Source of the DNA: an uncultured Clostridia bacterium
GTDB taxonomy: Bacteria > Bacillota > Clostridia > Christensenellales > CAG-917
Reading direction: 5' to 3'
Assembly: GCA_947383095.1 (NCBI GenBank)
Contig: CANDBZ010000006.1
Coordinates: 1-39,206, forward strand
Length of the DNA: 39,206 bases
Of the stretch, positions 35,270 to 39,206 are shown piece by piece (position 1 is the stretch's first letter; each line of letters begins with the position of its first letter). Position numbers and translations under genes: made by a program. The notes under the pieces are model-generated. The model worked only from the letters and a program-made list of their open reading frames with translations, was not told where the DNA came from and made no database searches.

Positions 35270-35863
35270 ATTAAGGGCATAAAAAAAGGACGAGCGTACT
35301 CGTCCTCTCTCTGCTAAATTATTATTTATCGCCTTATTATTCTCTATTTTTAGTGTTATGGTGTCCAAGATGGACACAATCTTTTCTTGGACTGTAAGTT
35401 CGGGCAACGGCACGACTAGTTCAACAAAGTCCTTTTGGTAAAGGTGCGGAATCACACTTCCCTCTGTTCTCATCGTTATAAAATCCTTAAATGCTTTAGA
35501 ACACAAAAAGTGATAAACATAACGTGTATTAATCTCTTGAGGGCGTTGATTTCTTATAACGAATATTCCAGAGGCGACCGTGGCACATCCGTCAAGAGAT
35601 TCCACAAAGCCTATCTTTCCGATTGTTCCGTCCTTTGATATTAGGATGTCTTCGTTTTCTAGCATTATCTCTGGAGACTCTTCGTATCGCTCTCGGCTTA
35701 TATATCCTGCCTTGCTCCAATCTATTCCGTCTTCGGTTAATGACTCCCCATTTATAATTCTATAATCACTTTTGGGTAGATACTCTTCTTTTTTTAGCCC
35801 TTTCCATCCGATTCGTCCTTTAATGTAAAGGTAATCGCCCAACTTAACATTATTGTATTTCAT
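35228..35863 (-). CDS. hsdS: Truncated type I specificity subunit HsdS
   Basis: The frame encodes 211 residues, about half a normal HsdS. It has one target-recognition domain (about 1-150, including the conserved GTIGKIGFV and VIPHLYQKDF segments). The central conserved helix follows (LPELTVQEKIVSILDTITLKIENNKAINNNLAE), where a second recognition domain should begin. Instead the frame reads into a strong intrinsic terminator (GRVRSSFF) and ends in repeat sequence. HsdS chooses the DNA site for HsdM. A half subunit may act as a homodimer or be dead. It overlaps hsdM by 14 bp. Confidence 0.8.
   Translation of the reverse strand: MKYNNVKLGDYLYIKGRIGWKGLKKEEYLPKSDYRIINGESLTEDGIDWSKAGYISRERYEESPEIMLENEDILISKDGTIGKIGFVESLDGCATVASGIFVIRNQRPQEINTRYVYHFLCSKAFKDFITMRTEGSVIPHLYQKDFVELVVPLPELTVQEKIVSILDTITLKIENNKAINNNLAERGRVRSSFFYALNSRQRTGRIAKYKE
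35281..35306 (-). terminator. Strong terminator inside the hsdS frame
   Basis: On the minus strand AGGACGAG and CTCGTCCT pair perfectly around a TACG loop, followed by six or more T. The hsdS reading frame stays open through it for another 17 codons. Transcripts ending here would lack an in-frame stop codon. Confidence 0.88.
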
Positions 35864-37361
35864 ACCCTATTGCCCCCAACTTCTTCCGTATCTCTTCTTC
35901 CAATTCGTGGGACTTGGCGAACATTTGCGAAAGTTCGGTTGTCAGCCTTGTCATTTTTTCATCGAAAGGTTCATCATCTTCTTCTTGCTCTTCGATGCCA
36001 ACATATCTGCCGGGCGTGAGTATGTAGTCCTGCTCCGCAATGCCTGCGGTTGTCTTTACGGCGCAAAAACCTTTTATATCTTCGAGAGTTCCATTTTGGA
36101 ACGCCTCAAAGGTTTTGGCAATTTTGTCTATGTCTTCTTCCGTGAAATCACGATGCTTGCGGTCTACCATATAACCCATCTTGCGAGCATCGATGAAGAC
36201 CGTCTTCCCTTTCTGCTTTTTGTTCTTACTAATAAACCAAAGGGTGACTGGTATTGTAACGCTGTAGAAGAGCTGTGTCGGCAATGCGACTATGCCCTCC
36301 ACCAAATCGTCATTGATGATGTTCTTTCTTATTTCTCCCTCTCCGCTTGACTGCGAAGACAATGCCCCATTCGCTAATACGAGACCTATCTTCCCGTTTG
36401 GAGCGAGGTGGTGTATCATGTGCTGTATCCAAGCGAAGTTGGCGTTCCCTGCCGGGGGTACTCCGTATTTCCAACGCTTGTCTTCTCTCAGCTTGTCCGC
36501 TCCCCAATTCGAAAGGTTGAAAGGCGGATTAGCCATGATAAAGTCTGCCTTGAGTGCAGGGTGCAAGTCATCGAAGAAGGTATCTTGGTGATACGGTCCG
36601 AAGTTTGCATCTATTCCTCGGATCGCCATATTCATCTTTGCCATCTTCCAAGTGTCGGAGTTTGATTCTTGTCCGAACACCGAAATTCCACCACGGTTTC
36701 CGCTGTGCGCTTGGAGGAATTTGACAGATTGTACAAACATACCGCCACTTCCGCAGCAAGGGTCATAAACACGGCAATTCTCAAAAGGTTTGAGAATTTC
36801 GACTATGGTTTTTACGATGCTTGACGGTGTGTAGAATTCACCACCCTTGACTCCTTCGTATGCGGCGAACTGTGCGATGCAGTATTCATAGGTGCGTCCG
36901 AGCAAGTCTTTGCTCTCTTCAGTATCGTCCATGTTCACGTTGTTCGTGAATAAATCAACAACATCTCCCAACACTCGTTTATCAAGGTCAGGGCTCGCAT
37001 AGTTCTTTGGAAGAACGTTTTTCAGCGACTTGTTCTCAGCCTCGATTGCCCTCATTGCATTATCGATTACCGTTCCTATTTCGGGCGTGTGAGCTGCGTC
37101 CGATATAACTTTCCACCGTGCCTCTTCGGGAACGAAAAACACGTTCTCCATCTCGTAGGCATCTCGGTCATTCTCAAAGCCTTCACCCTCGTCTAATAAG
37201 GCATTATACCGTTTGTCAAAAGCACACGATATGTATCGCAAGAAGATTAAACCTACGATGACCTTCCTGTATTCTGCTGCCGGGATATGCCCCCACAAAA
37301 CGCAAGCGGCATCCCATATTTGTTTTTCAAATCCGATGTTAGCATTATTCTTGTCTGCCAT
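35850..37361 (-). CDS. hsdM: Type I DNA methyltransferase HsdM
   Basis: A 503-residue N6-adenine methyltransferase subunit. The N-terminal helical HsdM_N domain (FEKQIWDAACVLWGHIPAAEY) precedes the catalytic domain. SAM motif I is VYDPCCGSGGMFVQS and the catalytic motif IV is NPPF in FIMANPPFNLSNWG. It has YTPSSIVKTIVEIL and the C-terminal coiled region that contacts HsdS. ATG 37361 has AGGAG at 5 nt and is preferred over an in-frame frame-opening at 37427. A sigma-A promoter lies just upstream. It pairs with hsdS; no hsdR is visible. Confidence 0.95.
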   Translation of the reverse strand: MADKNNANIGFEKQIWDAACVLWGHIPAAEYRKVIVGLIFLRYISCAFDKRYNALLDEGEGFENDRDAYEMENVFFVPEEARWKVISDAAHTPEIGTVIDNAMRAIEAENKSLKNVLPKNYASPDLDKRVLGDVVDLFTNNVNMDDTEESKDLLGRTYEYCIAQFAAYEGVKGGEFYTPSSIVKTIVEILKPFENCRVYDPCCGSGGMFVQSVKFLQAHSGNRGGISVFGQESNSDTWKMAKMNMAIRGIDANFGPYHQDTFFDDLHPALKADFIMANPPFNLSNWGADKLREDKRWKYGVPPAGNANFAWIQHMIHHLAPNGKIGLVLANGALSSQSSGEGEIRKNIINDDLVEGIVALPTQLFYSVTIPVTLWFISKNKKQKGKTVFIDARKMGYMVDRKHRDFTEEDIDKIAKTFEAFQNGTLEDIKGFCAVKTTAGIAEQDYILTPGRYVGIEEQEEDDEPFDEKMTRLTTELSQMFAKSHELEEEIRKKLGAIGYEIQ

Positions 37362-37398
37362 ATAAACTCCTATTATAAGCCCGTCGGCTGTCTTTTTT

Positions 37399-37427
37399 AT
37401 TATAACATTTTTGCTGCTCTTTTGCAA
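37399..37427 (-). promoter_or_regulatory. hsdM: Sigma-A promoter of hsdM
   Basis: On the minus strand TTGCAA (37427-37422), a 17-bp spacer and a perfect TATAAT (37404-37399), in the 71-bp gap between the metallophosphoesterase stop codon and hsdM. It allows hsdMS expression independent of the upstream genes. Confidence 0.7.
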
Positions 37428-37432
37428 GAGTT

Positions 37433-38230
37433 CTAGTGTCTTTGCAACTCGTTATCATTTATAACAATGCAGTTGACCTTTTTGCTGTGAACCGTGCAAG
37501 CATCAAGAGCTATTATGCCCTCGGCTCGGTATGGCGAAAAATCTTCATCCTTACCAAACTCTTCGCCTTTACCTTCAAAGTTTGCGTGTCCGTAGGATGT
37601 ATGCCAATGTCCGCATACGATTGTTTTATTCGGTTCTAGGACGCCTTGGTGTGCGGCAAGCATTCCATTATACCATCTTGAGAAATACCAACCTGCTCCG
37701 TCCGAGTTGCGCCAATCTGGGTCGTATTTGTAATCGCTTGCATTACCACCGAACCCGTTGGCAACTGATGGAATCCATCCATGCACGAAGATAAGATGCT
37801 CCGTTTCATAGTAGTTTCGCATCGCAGGGAGTATTGTCTTATAGAAGTCTGTTTGTCGCATCCGTGCGGCAACTTCTTCGGGATTCATTTTCATCTTGGT
37901 CAAGGTAGTTCCCGTCAAATCTCTCACGGTGTGAACCGCTCCGTTTGAATAGTGATGGGTGTATTCTAACATCGGAGCATAAGTCGGTAGCTTTTCGATA
38001 AAGTCCACAAGCAAGTCTTCGTGGTTACCTCTTATAAGAATAACCTCATCCTTTTCAAGCAGGTCAAGCACAAATTGCTCTATTTGCCTGCTCTGCTTCC
38101 CCCTATCAAATAAGTCCCCACATATTATCAATTTGTGCGGTTCTTCATCCGTGTAATAACCTTGCTCAGTTAAGGCTCTAACCATATAATCATAGAACCC
38201 GTGAACGTCCGCTACGACATAGTATTTCAT
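37433..38230 (-). CDS. PPP-family metallophosphoesterase
   Basis: A 265-residue calcineurin-like phosphoesterase with the full PPP motif set: DVH (Asp8, His10), GDLFDRG, RGNHE, FVHGW and CGHWHTSYGH. These bind two metals and place it with serine/threonine protein phosphatases and ApaH-like dinucleotide hydrolases. Substrate cannot be read from sequence. The ATG starts 3 bp after the stop codon of the NYN gene with a modest AGGT site, so the two are coupled. Its place beside hsdM suggests an accessory defence or regulatory role. Confidence 0.85.
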   Translation of the reverse strand: MKYYVVADVHGFYDYMVRALTEQGYYTDEEPHKLIICGDLFDRGKQSRQIEQFVLDLLEKDEVILIRGNHEDLLVDFIEKLPTYAPMLEYTHHYSNGAVHTVRDLTGTTLTKMKMNPEEVAARMRQTDFYKTILPAMRNYYETEHLIFVHGWIPSVANGFGGNASDYKYDPDWRNSDGAGWYFSRWYNGMLAAHQGVLEPNKTIVCGHWHTSYGHANFEGKGEEFGKDEDFSPYRAEGIIALDACTVHSKKVNCIVINDNELQRH

Positions 38231-38233
38231 AAT

Positions 38234-39199
38234 TTACCTATTAAACTCCATTTTGAAGACCAAGCGTCCGTCCTCTTCTATCGGTTTTACTATCAACCCT
38301 CTTTTGAGATACGTGTTAAAAAACACCTGCCGTTCCTGTTGTATCTGCTTATCTGCACCCATAATGCACGCTTCTCGGAATATGGTATCGAGCAACTCTT
38401 CCACGTCAAGAATTGCAAATGTCCCCGACTCGTTAAATTCATTTATTCTCTTCAAGAGCGAGTTCATCAGAACACTCGTTTTAAACTTTTGCACCTTGTC
38501 TTGGGCAAAATCATCCATAAAACAATGCTCTATGCCCGTTGTGTTCAACTTTTCTATAATCGCAGGCGAGGTCTTTCTGCTTTCGTTTAAGACATAAAAT
38601 CTAGCTAACGGTAGGCTCGTTATAAGTCCCCAAAAGTCGGAGTCTGACGAGGCTAGAATAATCGATTCGGTATGCTCTTTGTAAAACTCTTCACATACCC
38701 CTGCGGTCATTGTAATATCGACTAACGACTTATTATCTAGGACTCGGTTTATTTCGTTATGCTTTATCGGGAGTGATATAATTTTTTCAAAAAAGTCCCA
38801 AGCCGTTGAGGTGTTGACATCATCGTATAATACTATCTGTTTAATTTTTTCAAGATTCGAGCTATCAAGGTTCAGCAGAGCTGCGGCAAAGCAGTAAGGG
38901 TCAACATTCTCGCAGTCTACGAATATTGCTATTTGGTTTGCTTTATCTACAAAGTCGTATATGCTTTCCTTTGATTGTGATTTTGCGTCTATGACATATT
39001 CGGTCGCTTTGAAAATATCTCTATTTGCTCCATAAAGTAATTTCAGGAACTTGGCATCATTGAAAAGTATGTTGCCATCCGTTTCTTTAAATTCGAGCGG
39101 CCAAGTGATATATGTCTGGTAGGGATACTGTAATCGTGTATGTAAGAATGCCCCACGAACTTCATGTATTTTTGTGATAATGCTTTTTTGTCCATCTCT
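38234..39199 (-). CDS. NYN-domain (PIN-like) nuclease, 5' end missing
   Basis: The frame is open from the adapter boundary to TAA at 38234, giving 321 visible residues; the true start is off the contig. Visible residues 90-200 form a NYN domain of the PIN-like nuclease fold. They comprise IAIFVDCENV (Asp95), KSLVDI (Asp161) and ILASSDSDFWGLI (Asp186, Asp188), the usual acidic metal-binding set. The preceding 89 residues are of unknown type (includes YQTYITWPLEF). The C-terminal third may be a winged-helix or OST-HTH-like domain. NYN proteins usually cut RNA. It is the first visible gene of the phosphoesterase-hsdM-hsdS run. Confidence 0.82.
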   Translation of the reverse strand, partial: RDGQKSIITKIHEVRGAFLHTRLQYPYQTYITWPLEFKETDGNILFNDAKFLKLLYGANRDIFKATEYVIDAKSQSKESIYDFVDKANQIAIFVDCENVDPYCFAAALLNLDSSNLEKIKQIVLYDDVNTSTAWDFFEKIISLPIKHNEINRVLDNKSLVDITMTAGVCEEFYKEHTESIILASSDSDFWGLITSLPLARFYVLNESRKTSPAIIEKLNTTGIEHCFMDDFAQDKVQKFKTSVLMNSLLKRINEFNESGTFAILDVEELLDTIFREACIMGADKQIQQERQVFFNTYLKRGLIVKPIEEDGRLVFKMEFNR

Positions 39200-39206
39200 A
39201 GATCGG
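39200..39206. other. Start of Illumina adapter at the right end
   Basis: The contig ends with AGATCGG, the first seven bases of the standard adapter read-through sequence. Seven bases alone are weak evidence, but with the unmistakable adapter at the left end this is very likely adapter. Confidence 0.85.

Overview
The window is a 39.2 kb assembled contig with Illumina adapter sequence still attached at both ends (1-37 and 39200-39206), so the biological sequence is about 38-39199. Gene content points to an endospore-forming or spore-descended member of the Firmicutes, most likely an uncultured Clostridia lineage. The evidence is spoIIE next to tilS-hpt, a dnaG-rpoD-trmK-nif3 cluster, sigma-A promoters spaced by exactly 17 bp, and strong AAGGAGG ribosome sites. 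Most genes lie on the minus strand.

Region 1 (38-8784) is a housekeeping block. tRNA-Arg(ACG) is divergent from spoIIE. Leftwards from spoIIE come tilS, hpt, a CCA-adding-type nucleotidyltransferase, rmuC and a PHP-domain phosphoesterase, then a terminator and the 5' end of a secreted protein cut off by the adapter. The tRNA-spoIIE-tilS-hpt order resembles the Bacillus subtilis neighbourhood.

Region 2 (8764-17976) is an accessory, partly AT-rich region beginning at the tRNA-Arg 3' end. The last 21 bp of the tRNA plus its terminator are duplicated as a 54-bp direct repeat around a hairpin-rich 130-bp segment. Beyond it lies a minus-strand operon of two near-identical tandem lipoproteins and a 1062-residue secreted protein. 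That protein combines a papain-like peptidase, BspA-type leucine-rich repeats, an InlB-type repeat and a Hint autoprocessing domain. Divergent from them is a 1437-residue membrane-anchored M60-like metallopeptidase with a histone-H1-like cytoplasmic tail.

Region 3 (18062-31393) carries mgtC, thrS, lacZ and the macromolecular-synthesis cluster dnaG-rpoD-trmK-nif3-zinc-ribbon. It continues with an envelope lipoprotein of unknown function and mnmM. tilS and mnmM, both tRNA-modification genes, share an unusual geometry in which the -10 hexamer ends 6 nt before the ATG, which predicts leaderless mRNAs.

Region 4 (31412-35206) is a compact six-gene operon. Two of its proteins look like podovirus-type tail adaptor and nozzle proteins. 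No capsid, portal, terminase or integrase gene is present.

Region 5 (35210-39199) is a separate block with visibly different composition: a NYN-family nuclease (5' end off the contig), a PPP-family metallophosphoesterase, hsdM and a half-length hsdS. The hsdS frame runs straight through an intrinsic terminator into a pair of 23-bp direct repeats. No hsdR is visible.

All functional calls were made by reading motifs; no database search was possible.
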